This document shows, one piece after another, positions 15,350 to 24,045 of a stretch of 32,572 bases of DNA. The notes beneath the pieces are model-generated. The model searched no databases and had not been told where the DNA came from. It worked only from the letters and a program-made list of their open reading frames with translations. The position numbers and the translations under genes are program-made. The DNA comes from Verrucomicrobiota bacterium (GTDB lineage Bacteria > Verrucomicrobiota > Verrucomicrobiia > Verrucomicrobiales > Akkermansiaceae). The stretch lies in NCBI GenBank assembly GCA_004293445.1, contig RDYP01000027.1:1-32572 (forward strand), read 5' to 3'. Position 1 is the first letter of the stretch. Each line of letters starts with the position of its first letter.

Positions 15350-16315
15350 TTTCGCTGCTTTGGGGTCGGTGGCGTCGCGGAGTCCGTCGCCGAGGAAGTT
15401 GAGCGAAAACAGGGTGAGGGAGAAGAAGAGGGCGGGAAAGAGGAGTTGGAGGGGATTGGTAAGCATGAAATTGGCACCTTCCTGGATGAGGACTCCCCAG
15501 GAGCTGTTGGGTGCCTTCACGCCGAGTCCGAGGAAGGAGAGGGTGGCCTCGAACATCATCACGCCCGGGATGGTGAGGGTGGTGTAAACGATGATGGGGC
15601 CGAGGGTATTGGGCAGGATGTGGCGGAAAAGGATGCGAAAGTGGCCGAGGCCGAGGGAGCGGGCGGCTTCGACAAAATCGAGGCTGGCGACGCTTTGGAC
15701 CTGGGCTCGGACGATGCGGGAGACGGTGAGCCAGGAGAGGGCGCCGATGGCGATGAAGACGGGGACGAGGGTGGTGAGGGGTTCGACCCAGTTGCGGGTG
15801 CTGACGAGTTGTTTGGTGTCGGCGTTTTCCCCTGCGACGAGGTGGACGGTGGACTCGGTGAGTTGGTCGGTGAGGGGTTCGAGGATCTTGCCGAGAAGGA
15901 TGATGACGACGAGGAAGGGAAGGGCGTAGAGGATATCGACCACCCGCATGAGGAAGGCGTCGGTGCGGCCTCCGACGTAGCCGGCGATCGCACCCCAGAC
16001 GATGCCGATGGTGACGGAGACGAAGGTGGTGATGAGGCCGACAGCGATGGAGATCCGGCCACCGAAGATGACGCGGGAAAAGAGGTCGCGGCCGAGGTGG
16101 TCGGTGCCGAACCAGTGTTCTGCGCCGGGTTTGAGGTTGCGGTGGACGAGGTCGGTTTTGTTCGGGTCTTTGAGGAAATCGGTGAGGGCGGGGAGGAGGA
16201 TGCAGGAGCTGCCGATGAGGATGAGTAGGAAGAGGCCGACCATGGCGGCTCGATTGCGGCGGAGGCGCAGCCAGGCATCGAGCCAGAGGGAGGAGCCTTT
16301 TTCGTCGGAGTTCAT
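15344..16315 (-). CDS. oppC: Oligopeptide ABC transporter permease, OppC/DppC type
   Basis: A 323-residue inner-membrane permease subunit of a peptide/nickel ABC importer. The N-terminal OppC motif (WLRLRRNRAAMVGLFLLI, 15-32) leads into helix 1; the periplasmic part has HWFGTDHLGRDLFSRV (67-82), as in nearly all OppC/DppC proteins. The EAA loop that docks on the ATPase is FVEAARSLGLGHFRILFRHILPN (214-236). A somewhat long periplasmic loop (about 145-180) is present. The ATG at 16315 is chosen because it gives the standard cytoplasmic lead; the open frame extends further into oppB. It is the last gene of an oppA-oppB-oppC set that has no ATPase genes of its own. Confidence 0.93.
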   Translation of the reverse strand: MNSDEKGSSLWLDAWLRLRRNRAAMVGLFLLILIGSSCILLPALTDFLKDPNKTDLVHRNLKPGAEHWFGTDHLGRDLFSRVIFGGRISIAVGLITTFVSVTIGIVWGAIAGYVGGRTDAFLMRVVDILYALPFLVVIILLGKILEPLTDQLTESTVHLVAGENADTKQLVSTRNWVEPLTTLVPVFIAIGALSWLTVSRIVRAQVQSVASLDFVEAARSLGLGHFRILFRHILPNTLGPIIVYTTLTIPGVMMFEATLSFLGLGVKAPNSSWGVLIQEGANFMLTNPLQLLFPALFFSLTLFSLNFLGDGLRDATDPKAAKD

Positions 16316-16346
16316 GGGAGAATGATGGGTCGGAGCGGGAGGGTGC

Positions 16347-17273
16347 TCATGCCGCCTTGCGCAGGCGTGGATTGAGCCAGATGCCGGCGAGGTCGGTGAG
16401 GAAGTTCGCGGTGATGACGAGTGCGCCGTAGAGCATGGTGACGCCGAGGATGACGGGGGTGTCGCGCGTCTCGATGGACTTGATGAAATGGCGTCCGAGT
16501 CCTGGGATTTGGAAGACGCTTTCGATGACGAGGGAGCCGGAAACAATGCCGGCGAAGGCGGGGCCGATGTAGGCGACGGCGGGGATGAGTCCGCCGCGGA
16601 GGCAGTGACGAACGAGGATACGCCAGCCCGGAACGCCCTTGGCGCGTGCGGTGCGGACGAAGTCCTGGGAGAGGGTTTCGAGCATTCCCGCGCGGGTCAG
16701 GCGGGACAGGTAGGCGGCATAGGCGAGGCCGAGGGTGAGGGCAGGGAGGAACCAGGTGGCGGGCTTGGCGGGGTCCCATCCATAGGCGGGAGCAAGTTTC
16801 AGGGCGCGGCCCAGCCATTCGGCGAGGATGGGTCCGGTGACGAAGGACGGGAGGCAGATGCCGATCATCGCGATGGACATCGAGAGCGTGTCAAGGAGCC
16901 CGTTTTTTCTCGCAGCGGCGATGCAGCCCGCTGGGATGCCGATGGAGACGGCGATGGTCATCGCGATGACGCCGAGTTGGAGGGAGACGGGGAAGGCCTG
17001 GCCGATGATTTCGGCGACGGGTCGGCCTTCGAGGCGGAAGGAGAAGCCGGGATCGCCTTGGAGGAATTTCGAGAGTTGGCGGGTGTATTGTTCGAGCGGG
17101 GATTGATCGAAGCCATAGTAGGCTTCGCGTTTGGCCATGATGTGGGGGGGCATGGCTTTGTCACCTTGGAGCGGGTTGCCGGGGAGTGCTTTGACGAGGA
17201 AGAAGGTGATGGTGTAGAGGACGAACATCACGAGGATGCTCTGGAAGAGGCGGCTGAGGATGACCTTGAGCAT
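16347..17273 (-). CDS. oppB: Oligopeptide ABC transporter permease, OppB/DppB type
   Basis: A 308-residue permease partner of OppC. Typical start LSRLFQSILVMFVLYTITFFLVKALPGNP (6-33), a GDPGFSF periplasmic segment (73-79), and six predicted membrane helices. The EAA loop is DFVRTARAKGVPGWRILVRHCLRG (204-227). FQIPGLGRHFIKSIETRD and the YGALVITANFLTDLAGIWLNPRLR end are family hallmarks. The ATG at 17273 lies 12 bases after the oppA stop and oppC follows after 31 bases, so A-B-C form one operon. Confidence 0.94.
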   Translation of the reverse strand: MLKVILSRLFQSILVMFVLYTITFFLVKALPGNPLQGDKAMPPHIMAKREAYYGFDQSPLEQYTRQLSKFLQGDPGFSFRLEGRPVAEIIGQAFPVSLQLGVIAMTIAVSIGIPAGCIAAARKNGLLDTLSMSIAMIGICLPSFVTGPILAEWLGRALKLAPAYGWDPAKPATWFLPALTLGLAYAAYLSRLTRAGMLETLSQDFVRTARAKGVPGWRILVRHCLRGGLIPAVAYIGPAFAGIVSGSLVIESVFQIPGLGRHFIKSIETRDTPVILGVTMLYGALVITANFLTDLAGIWLNPRLRKAA

Positions 17274-17285
17274 GGGTGGGGTGGG

Positions 17286-18896
17286 TCAGGGTTCGAGAGA
17301 GAGGGCGCCCCAAGGGTGGTTGTCGAGGAGGAGGGGATGCCAATTTTTTACTTCGGGTCGGAGGAGGTAGTTGCGGCCGCGGAAGGAAATGGGGAGGACG
17401 GGTTGTGCCTCCATGAAGAGACGTTCGGCCTGTTTGAAAAGGGCGAGGCGCTGGGCGGGGTTGGACTGGTGGGCGGCTTCTGCGAGCAGGTTTTCGTATT
17501 CCTCGCTGTGCCAGCCGGTGTTGTTGTTCCCGTTGTCCTTGGTCCACATGAGGAGGAAGGTGGAGGGGTCGAGGTAGTCACCGGTCCACGCGGCGAGGGA
17601 GATGTCGAAATCGAGCTTTTGTTGTGAGCTGATGTAGGAGCCCCAGTCCATCGGCTGGACATCGATCATGACGCCGAGGGTCTGTTTCCACATGGCTTGG
17701 AGTGCCTCGACGGTGCCGCGGCTGCCGGAACTGCTCATGAGGATTTTGAAGCGTGGAAAGCCTTTGCCGTCCGGGAATCCGGCTTCGGCGAGTAGGTCTT
17801 TGGCTCCTTGGGGATCGTAGCTGACGATGTGGTCGGGCTGGTAATCGCCCATGTCGGGGGTGATGGTGCCACAAGGGGTGTTGCCTTGCAGGATGTGGTC
17901 GCAGAGGAGCTTGCGGTCGATGGCTTTCGAGAGGGCCATGCGGACCTTGGGCTGGTCGAGAACGGGTCGGGTGGTATTGATGCGGATGAAGTCGGTGGCG
18001 ATGTAAGGCTCCTGACGAACGAACTCGGGGTGTTCGGCCTTCAATTTATCGACGAGCGGGGGGGGGAGTTGGTAAGTGGCGTGCAGCTGGCCGGCGAGGA
18101 AACCGCGGGTCTCGGTGTAGAAGTTTTCGACGGGAACGAAGCGGACGCCGTTGAGCTTCACGTTGGCGGCGTTCCAGTAGCGGGGGTTTTTGGCGGTTTC
18201 GATTTTGTCGTTGAAGCGCCATTCCTTGAGGATGAAGGGGCCGTTGCCGACGAGGTTGCCGGCATCGCTCCAAGGAGTGAAGCGGTCGCTGATGGTGTTG
18301 CCGTTTTTGCTGAAGCGCAGGACGACGTGGCGGGGGATAGGGAACCAGGTGTAGTGGCGGGTGATGTCGGGGAGGAAGGGGACGGGTTCCTTGAGAGAGA
18401 TGTGCAGGGTGTGGTCGTCGATGGCCTTGGCACCGACTTGGTCGAAGTCGGTGATTTCGCCCCGATTGAAGGCTTCGGCGTTTTTGAGGAAGTAAAGCAT
18501 CTCGGCATAAGGGCCGGCCAGATCGGGGTGGAGGAGGCGATGGTAGGCGAAGACGAAGTCGTGCGCGGTGAGTGGTGTGCCATCGGACCATTGGCCATCG
18601 TGCCGGAGGTGGAAGGTCCACTCGGTGAATTCCGGGTTGTGTTCCCAAGAAGTCGCGGCACCGGGTGGGTAGGCGTTGTCGGTTTTCGGGTCGTCGGCGA
18701 CGAGGCCTTCGAGCAGGGCGCGGATGATGTTGCTTTCGATGACCCCGGTGACGAGGTGGGGATCGAGGGATTTGGGATCGGTGGAATTTCCGACGATGAG
18801 GATTTTGTCCCGGTTCGCCTTTTCGACCTGGGTTTCCCGCTGGCAGCCGGCGAGGCAGAGGAGGAGGCAAAGCAGGGAGAGGGCGCGGCGGATCAT
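17286..18896 (-). CDS. oppA: Peptide ABC transporter substrate-binding lipoprotein, OppA type
   Basis: A 536-residue SBP_bac_5 family protein that captures oligopeptides outside the cytoplasmic membrane and delivers them to OppB/OppC. The signal peptide RRALSLLCLLLCLAGC ends in lipobox LAGC (C18). The mature part starts with the family pattern ILIVGNSTDPKSLDPHLVTG, followed by IIRALLEGLV, WTFHLRHDGQWSDGTPLTAHDFVFAYHRLL and RMALSKAIDR, all standard. The ATG at 18896 starts the signal peptide; the open frame continues 35 codons upstream without a signal. It is first in the operon and faces yejB across 185 bases of divergent control region. Confidence 0.94.
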   Translation of the reverse strand: MIRRALSLLCLLLCLAGCQRETQVEKANRDKILIVGNSTDPKSLDPHLVTGVIESNIIRALLEGLVADDPKTDNAYPPGAATSWEHNPEFTEWTFHLRHDGQWSDGTPLTAHDFVFAYHRLLHPDLAGPYAEMLYFLKNAEAFNRGEITDFDQVGAKAIDDHTLHISLKEPVPFLPDITRHYTWFPIPRHVVLRFSKNGNTISDRFTPWSDAGNLVGNGPFILKEWRFNDKIETAKNPRYWNAANVKLNGVRFVPVENFYTETRGFLAGQLHATYQLPPPLVDKLKAEHPEFVRQEPYIATDFIRINTTRPVLDQPKVRMALSKAIDRKLLCDHILQGNTPCGTITPDMGDYQPDHIVSYDPQGAKDLLAEAGFPDGKGFPRFKILMSSSGSRGTVEALQAMWKQTLGVMIDVQPMDWGSYISSQQKLDFDISLAAWTGDYLDPSTFLLMWTKDNGNNNTGWHSEEYENLLAEAAHQSNPAQRLALFKQAERLFMEAQPVLPISFRGRNYLLRPEVKNWHPLLLDNHPWGALSLEP

Positions 18897-18971
18897 GAGT
18901 CGACCGAGGAGTAGCGTTTCCGGAGGGTGGATTGCAGGGAAATTTTGCGGCAATCGGTCGTCTTTGGCGGC

Positions 18972-19004
18972 TTGGTCAATTTTGGCGGGTGCTTTGGTCA
19001 AAGC
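18972..19004. promoter_or_regulatory. Candidate operator: TTGGTCAA direct repeats in shared divergent region
   Basis: TTGGTCAA occurs at 18972-18979 and again at 18994-19001, exactly 22 bases apart (about two helical turns). The second copy lies in a palindrome GCTTT-ggtc-AAAGC (18991-19004). Position between oppA (-) and yejB (+) suits a regulator controlling both peptide-transport operons. The complementary strand reads TTGACC, which could also serve as a -35 element for oppA. No regulator gene is adjacent. Confidence 0.35.
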
Positions 19005-19081
19005 GTGGTCTTTTGCCGTCGGGAGCTTGCAAGGGTGGGTGGTCGAGCTAGAACCTCCGGGGCCTCTTCCCTCCGCGAGCT

Positions 19082-20383
19082 TTGAAAGCGTATTTCCTTC
19101 GCCGTCTTCTGCTGATCCCTTTCACTTTGCTGGGGATCACGGCCTTGGTGTTCGCGGTGAATCGTTTGGCCCCGGGCGGGCCGATGGAGCAGAGTTTGTC
19201 GTCGCTGGTCGGTGGCGAGGGGCAGGCGAAGCGCTCCCGCGCGGAGTCGGGCTTTTCCTTGAGCGCCAGCCAAGTGCTGGAGTTGGAAGAGAAGTTTGGC
19301 CGCGACAAGCATGCGTTCCGTTCTTATCTGGAGTGGCTGGGTGTGCTGCCACGGGACATTGCCAGCAAGAAGGCGGGCAAGGAGTTTCCGGCGGGGAAGA
19401 TGCGGGTTGAGGTCGCGGTGCCCGGGACGGTCAAGGTGGCGACGATCGAGCGCGACGAATCGGGTGGGGCGAGGATTGTGCCGGAGCCGGGCTTGGATAT
19501 GGCGGGTTGGCAGGTGCGTTTGCGAACGCCTGAGGAGCAGGCGGCGCGCTGGGCGAAGTGGGTGAAGGGAGTGGAATTGCCGGAAAAGCCTGGCTATCGT
19601 GCGGTGCTCTACCAGTCGCGCCGGGAAGGCTTGCTGCAGGGGAGTTTGGGTGACTCGACGAAGTATCAGGATCCGGTGTGGACGATGATTTTCCAGCGGA
19701 TGCCGGTGTCGCTCTATTTCGGTTTGGTCAGCATGGTGGTGATTTACGGCGTTTGTTTGCCGCTGGGGATTGCCAAGGCGATCCGGCATCGGACCTGGTT
19801 TGACAATGCCAGCTCGGTTGCGGTTTTCGCCGGCTATGCGATTCCCGGTTATGCGCTGGGTTCTTTGCTGGTGGTTTTTCTAGGCGCGAAGCTCGGGTGG
19901 TTTCCTTTGCGGGGTTTTACCGGAGATGACTTCGACCGATTGTCGTTCTTCGGGAAGGTCCGGGATGTGGTTCACCACACCGCGATGCCCTTGGTGTGCT
20001 ACTTGATCGCCAGTTTCGCCTTCATGACGATGCTGATGAAGAATAACCTGATGGATCATCTTGCCGCCGATTACGTCCGCACGGCGGCGGCGAAGGGCGT
20101 GTCGTTCCCGCGGGCGGTCTTCAAGCATGCGTTCCGGAATTCGATCATTCCGATTGCGACGACCTTCGGGAACAATATCTCGCTGCTGGTTGCGGGCTCG
20201 ATGTTGATCGAGCGGGTTTTCGATATCAACGGCTTCGGGCTTTTGCAGTTCAATGCGATTTACGAGCGGGACGAGCCCTTGATCATGGGGGTGGTGTTTT
20301 TCTCAGCGGTATTGATGTTGGTCGGCAATGTTTTGTCCGATCTGTGCGTGGCATTGGTGGATCCCCGGGTGAGTTACAAGTGA
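19082..20383 (+). CDS. yejB: Peptide ABC transporter permease, YejB type, with enlarged periplasmic domain
   Basis: A 433-residue permease whose ends match YejB of the YejABEF peptide/microcin C importer: start MKAYFLRRLLLIPFTLLGIT and NRLAPGGPMEQ (27-37), then SLYFGLVSMVVIYGVCLPLGIAKAIRHRTWFD (210-241), FPLRGF (274-279), and the EAA loop YVRTAAAKGVSFPRAVFKHAFRNS (331-354). The C-terminal DINGFGLL and LSDLCVALVDPRV are also diagnostic. E. coli YejB is about 364 residues; here about 90 extra residues (about 93-186) sit in the first periplasmic loop. The start is a TTG at 19082, chosen because it gives the conserved first residues and no nearby ATG does. yejE begins one base after its stop. Confidence 0.9.
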   Translation: MKAYFLRRLLLIPFTLLGITALVFAVNRLAPGGPMEQSLSSLVGGEGQAKRSRAESGFSLSASQVLELEEKFGRDKHAFRSYLEWLGVLPRDIASKKAGKEFPAGKMRVEVAVPGTVKVATIERDESGGARIVPEPGLDMAGWQVRLRTPEEQAARWAKWVKGVELPEKPGYRAVLYQSRREGLLQGSLGDSTKYQDPVWTMIFQRMPVSLYFGLVSMVVIYGVCLPLGIAKAIRHRTWFDNASSVAVFAGYAIPGYALGSLLVVFLGAKLGWFPLRGFTGDDFDRLSFFGKVRDVVHHTAMPLVCYLIASFAFMTMLMKNNLMDHLAADYVRTAAAKGVSFPRAVFKHAFRNSIIPIATTFGNNISLLVAGSMLIERVFDINGFGLLQFNAIYERDEPLIMGVVFFSAVLMLVGNVLSDLCVALVDPRVSYK

Positions 20384-20384
20384 C

Positions 20385-21992
20385 ATGAACTTCGCGCGCA
20401 AAGTCGGATTGCTTTTGCTGCTGGTGGCCGTCGTTGCGGTGCTGGCGTGGCGGGCGGAATGGTCCTTGCCCTCGTTGCGATGGTTTTTCTCTTTCGGTGC
20501 GACGCCGGAGCAAATCGCAGAGGCCGAGGTGACGCGGGTGCTGGGGGTCGAAATGGATCTGCCTTGGTGGCGGGAGCAGCAACGTGAGGTTGTCGGGTAT
20601 GCGATGTGTGGGTTGATGGCCTTGGTCGGAAGCTGGCTGCTGGCGTGTGGTGGGAGCTTTCAGTGGAATCCTTTAACGGTGCGGCGTTTCGCGCGGTTTC
20701 GTTCGATTGGCCGTGGTTGGCTTTCGTTCCGTTTGTTCCTGCTGCTGGTGCTGTTGGCGATGTTGGATCAGGCTTTGGTGGGCAAGCGGGCACTGGCGGT
20801 GAGGTATGCGGGTGAGTGGTATTTTCCTGCGTTTCGTGAGCGGGCTTACAGCGATCGCGATTTCGGGGGGACTGAGGAGCAGGAGGCGAATTACCGGAAA
20901 ATGCGTGCGGCTTTTCGTGAGCGGGCTTCGGGGGATCTGGTGATTTTGGCACCGATTCCTTGGGATCCGACTTTTGATTCGGACGAGGTGAGTCGGCGGG
21001 CTTTGGTCGAGCGCGATGGGAAATGGTATCGTCCCGGCGGGAGGCTCGCTTACGACGGGCAGGCGACGCAGTTCCGTGGTGAAGATGCCTCCGTGCCCTT
21101 GCGGACGGCGCGTTTCCGAAAGGGTCTGCGGGATGGCACGACTTCGCTGTTTGATGCGCGGGGCGAATTCGCGGGGCGCGAGGAATGGCGTGCGGGGAAT
21201 TTGGTGGAATCCGGCGTGATCGGCGATGCCGGGGAGGCGTTAGGGGGAGCTTGGCAAGAGCTGATCTATCCGCCCGCGCCACCCTCATTCGGATCTTGGG
21301 AGCGGCTGCACGTGTTGGGGACGGATTCCAAAGGCTGGGACATCGCGGCGCAGGTTTATGGGGGCCTGCAGGTGATCCTCAAGGCATCGGTCCTGTTTGT
21401 CGTGTTGACCTACGGTATAGGCATCGCGATCGGCTGCATGGAGGGCTATTTCGGCGGATGGTTCGACATCGTCAGCCAGCGATTTTCGGAAGTGCTGAGC
21501 AATGTGCCATTCCTGCTGATCGTGATGATTCTGACCGCAAACATCGGGCTGGATAAGATCTCGCTGGGCACGGTGCTGCTGATCTTCTGCTTGTTTTCTT
21601 GGATGGGGGTTTCGATCTACCTGCGGAGTTCGACCTATCGTGAGAAGGCGCGGGACTACGTGGCAGCGGCGCGGGTTCAGGGTGCCGGCACGTTTCGTGT
21701 GATCTTTCGGCACATCCTGCCGAATGCGGTGTCGACGCTGGTGACTTTGTTGCCTTTCAGCATCGCGGGCTTGGCGACTTCTCTGACGGCGCTGGATTTT
21801 CTCGGTTTCGGTTTGCCGGATCGATATCCGAGTTGGGGGCGGGTACTGGATGACGGGACTCAGAATCTTTCCTCGCCATGGATCGTCAGCTCGGTGTTCG
21901 GGATGATGGTCGGCGTGTTGCTTCTCATCACCTTCATCGGCGAGGCGGTTCGCGAGGCCTTTGATCCGAAGAAATTCACGACCTACCAATGA
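20385..21992 (+). CDS. yejE: Peptide ABC transporter permease, YejE type, with N-terminal extension and MORN-like insert
   Basis: A 535-residue permease; E. coli YejE has about 341. The YejE core starts near residue 94 (NPLTVRRFARFR), then has VRYAGEWYFPAF (139-150), DFGG (159-162), LGTDSKGWDI (311-320), the EAA loop DYVAAARVQGAGTFRVIFRHILPN (424-447), and LDFLGFGLP with GEAVREAFDPKKF at the end. Two additions stand out. Residues 1-93 add two predicted membrane helices (about 6-22 and 70-88). Residues about 205-295 form an extra soluble segment whose centre, RFRKGLRDGTTSLFDARGEF followed by AGREEWRAGNLVESG (243-277), resembles MORN-type YwqK repeats. Its last codon overlaps the yejA start. 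Confidence 0.9.
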   Translation: MNFARKVGLLLLLVAVVAVLAWRAEWSLPSLRWFFSFGATPEQIAEAEVTRVLGVEMDLPWWREQQREVVGYAMCGLMALVGSWLLACGGSFQWNPLTVRRFARFRSIGRGWLSFRLFLLLVLLAMLDQALVGKRALAVRYAGEWYFPAFRERAYSDRDFGGTEEQEANYRKMRAAFRERASGDLVILAPIPWDPTFDSDEVSRRALVERDGKWYRPGGRLAYDGQATQFRGEDASVPLRTARFRKGLRDGTTSLFDARGEFAGREEWRAGNLVESGVIGDAGEALGGAWQELIYPPAPPSFGSWERLHVLGTDSKGWDIAAQVYGGLQVILKASVLFVVLTYGIGIAIGCMEGYFGGWFDIVSQRFSEVLSNVPFLLIVMILTANIGLDKISLGTVLLIFCLFSWMGVSIYLRSSTYREKARDYVAAARVQGAGTFRVIFRHILPNAVSTLVTLLPFSIAGLATSLTALDFLGFGLPDRYPSWGRVLDDGTQNLSSPWIVSSVFGMMVGVLLLITFIGEAVREAFDPKKFTTYQ

Positions 21993-24043
21993 TTCGCCGC
22001 CTACTGATTTCTGTCGCGGCCCTGGTGCTGGCGCTGCTTCCGTCGTGCGACCGCGCGCCGGACTTCGAGCCCTATGACAACAGCGCGGAGCGCGAGGCTT
22101 TCTATCAACGCTACAATGCGGAGGTGGCGGAGAAGTTGCAGGCTCGCAAGGTCGGGTTGGAGTCGGAGTTGGCCGGCGATTTGGCGGAGGAGTTGCGGGA
22201 GGCGAAGCGTCAGGAGTACGACGACTTGCTGCGACGCTTGCAGCGACCGGACTTTTTCGAGATTCGCGAAGAGTCTGATTTGCCGGCGGGGTTGGAGTGG
22301 ACGACAAATCTGGATGAGCCGGAGCTCGGTTCGCCCGAGGCGAAGAAGGGCGGCACTTTCCATAGTTACATCCCGGGCGGTGGCTTCCCGCCGAACCTCC
22401 GCTGTGTGGGACGAGAGGCGAACAATTCATTTCGCAGCTACCACTGGGATGACATCGAGCTCAGCCTGACCGGCTTCCACCCCGAGACGGGTAAGGTGAT
22501 TCCTGCCTTGGCCGACCGCTGGGCGGTGGCTGCCGACGGGCAGACGATTTATTTCCACATCGACGACGATGCGCGCTGGTCCGATGGCAAGGAGGTCACC
22601 TCCGGGGACTGGCTGATGAGCATGTATGTTTATCTGTCGCCTTACCTTACCGAGGCGTTTTATCGGGCATACTACGGCGAGCAGTTCTGGGGGATTGCGA
22701 CGTATGGTGACGATTATCTGTGCGTCCGTCTTGCCTTTCCGAAGCCGATGGCGGCGGGTTTCGCAGGGATCGTCCCCTTTCAACAGGACTTTTACCGCGA
22801 GTTCGGGCCGGACTTCGAAAGCCGCTACAACTGGCGTCCTCGGCCGACCACGGGGGCTTATCTGATCCGTCCGGAAGATATCCAGAAGGGGCGCTCGATT
22901 GCACTGACTCGGGTGAAGGACTGGTGGGCGCGGGACAAGAAGTACTATCGATACCGTTTCAATCCGGACCGCATCGAATATCTCCAAGTGCGGGACGAGG
23001 AAAAGGTCTTCCAACTTTTCCTCCGCGGAGAGATCGACACCTACCTGCTGGGCGATGCCAAGAAGTGGTATGAGAAGACCGAAGTTCCGGAGGTTTTCAA
23101 TGGTTACATCGAGAAGTCGGTCTTCTACAACGAGTATCCCGCCGTGTCGCGTGGGCTCTATTTCAATCTCAGTCGGCCTTTGCTGGACCAGCTCGACATC
23201 CGCATCGGTCTTCAGCATGCGAGCAACTGGCAGAAGGTCATCGACCTCGACCTGCGTGGCGACGGCGAGCGATTGCATATCCTGAATGCCGGCTACGGCG
23301 AGTTTTCGCATCCCTCGCTGCGAACCCGTCCTTTCTCGGTCAAGCTCGCGCGGGAGGCCTTTGCTCGCGCTGGTTTCTCTGAGCCTGGGCCGGATGGAGT
23401 TCTGCGCGATGGCGAGGGGCGGCGGCTGTCGTTCACGATTACTTATCCGCGGAACCCGGCTGCGGATCCGATCTTGCTGCGCATCAAGGAAGAAGCCCGC
23501 CGCGCCGGGGTGGAGTTCAAGCTGGAGGCGATGGATCCCACTGCGTCGTTCCAGAAAGTGTCGCGCAAGGAGCACGAGATCGCTTTCTCCGGTTTCCAGA
23601 ATCAGCTCCCGTTTCCGGACTACTACCAGCAGTTTCACTCCAAGGACGCCTTCGAGCCTGGCACTCGGAAGCCGCGGCCGATGACGAACAATATCAGCAT
23701 TTTTGCCGATCCCGAGGTGGACGAGATCCTTGAGGAGAATCGCAATGCCCGCTCGCTCGACGTGATCCGTGAGACCAGTCATCGGCTGGAAGAGATCATG
23801 CATGAGCGCGCCGTTTGGGTGCCTGCGTTCTATCGGCCTTTTTACCGCGCGGGTTCGTGGCGTTGGATTCGCTGGCCGGAGAATTTCAATGTGCGCCTCG
23901 GCAATGAGCCCGAGATGAGCCATGTCCATTGGATCGATCCCGTCATGAAAGCGGAGACCCTGGAGGCGAGAAAGGAAGGTCGCGCTTTTCCGGAATCCAG
24001 CCGGATATTCGATCAGCATCGACCTAGAAACCCCGAGAACTGA
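21989..24043 (+). CDS. yejA: Peptide ABC transporter substrate-binding lipoprotein, YejA type
   Basis: A 684-residue SBP_bac_5 protein, longer than usual (YejA is about 604). A signal peptide ends in LPSC (lipobox, C20). The mature protein then has a highly charged helical segment (about 28-85, rich in E, R, K, L; likely coiled coil) before the binding fold. The fold opens with SPEAKKGGTFHSY and includes FHPETGKVIPALADRWAV, DDARWSDGKEVTSGDWLMS, TTGAYLIRPED and RGLYFNLSRPLLDQLDIRIGLQHASNW, as in YejA. C-terminal FYRPFYRAGSWRWIRWP is also typical. The ATG overlaps the yejE stop (ATGA at 21989-21992), indicating coupled translation. Substrate is probably oligopeptide. Confidence 0.9.
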   Translation: MIRRLLISVAALVLALLPSCDRAPDFEPYDNSAEREAFYQRYNAEVAEKLQARKVGLESELAGDLAEELREAKRQEYDDLLRRLQRPDFFEIREESDLPAGLEWTTNLDEPELGSPEAKKGGTFHSYIPGGGFPPNLRCVGREANNSFRSYHWDDIELSLTGFHPETGKVIPALADRWAVAADGQTIYFHIDDDARWSDGKEVTSGDWLMSMYVYLSPYLTEAFYRAYYGEQFWGIATYGDDYLCVRLAFPKPMAAGFAGIVPFQQDFYREFGPDFESRYNWRPRPTTGAYLIRPEDIQKGRSIALTRVKDWWARDKKYYRYRFNPDRIEYLQVRDEEKVFQLFLRGEIDTYLLGDAKKWYEKTEVPEVFNGYIEKSVFYNEYPAVSRGLYFNLSRPLLDQLDIRIGLQHASNWQKVIDLDLRGDGERLHILNAGYGEFSHPSLRTRPFSVKLAREAFARAGFSEPGPDGVLRDGEGRRLSFTITYPRNPAADPILLRIKEEARRAGVEFKLEAMDPTASFQKVSRKEHEIAFSGFQNQLPFPDYYQQFHSKDAFEPGTRKPRPMTNNISIFADPEVDEILEENRNARSLDVIRETSHRLEEIMHERAVWVPAFYRPFYRAGSWRWIRWPENFNVRLGNEPEMSHVHWIDPVMKAETLEARKEGRAFPESSRIFDQHRPRNPEN

Positions 24044-24045
24044 AG

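Noticed and set aside
22427-24019. 530-codon frame antisense to yejA
   Set aside because: yejA in the same place has full binding-protein motifs; the antisense frame has none.
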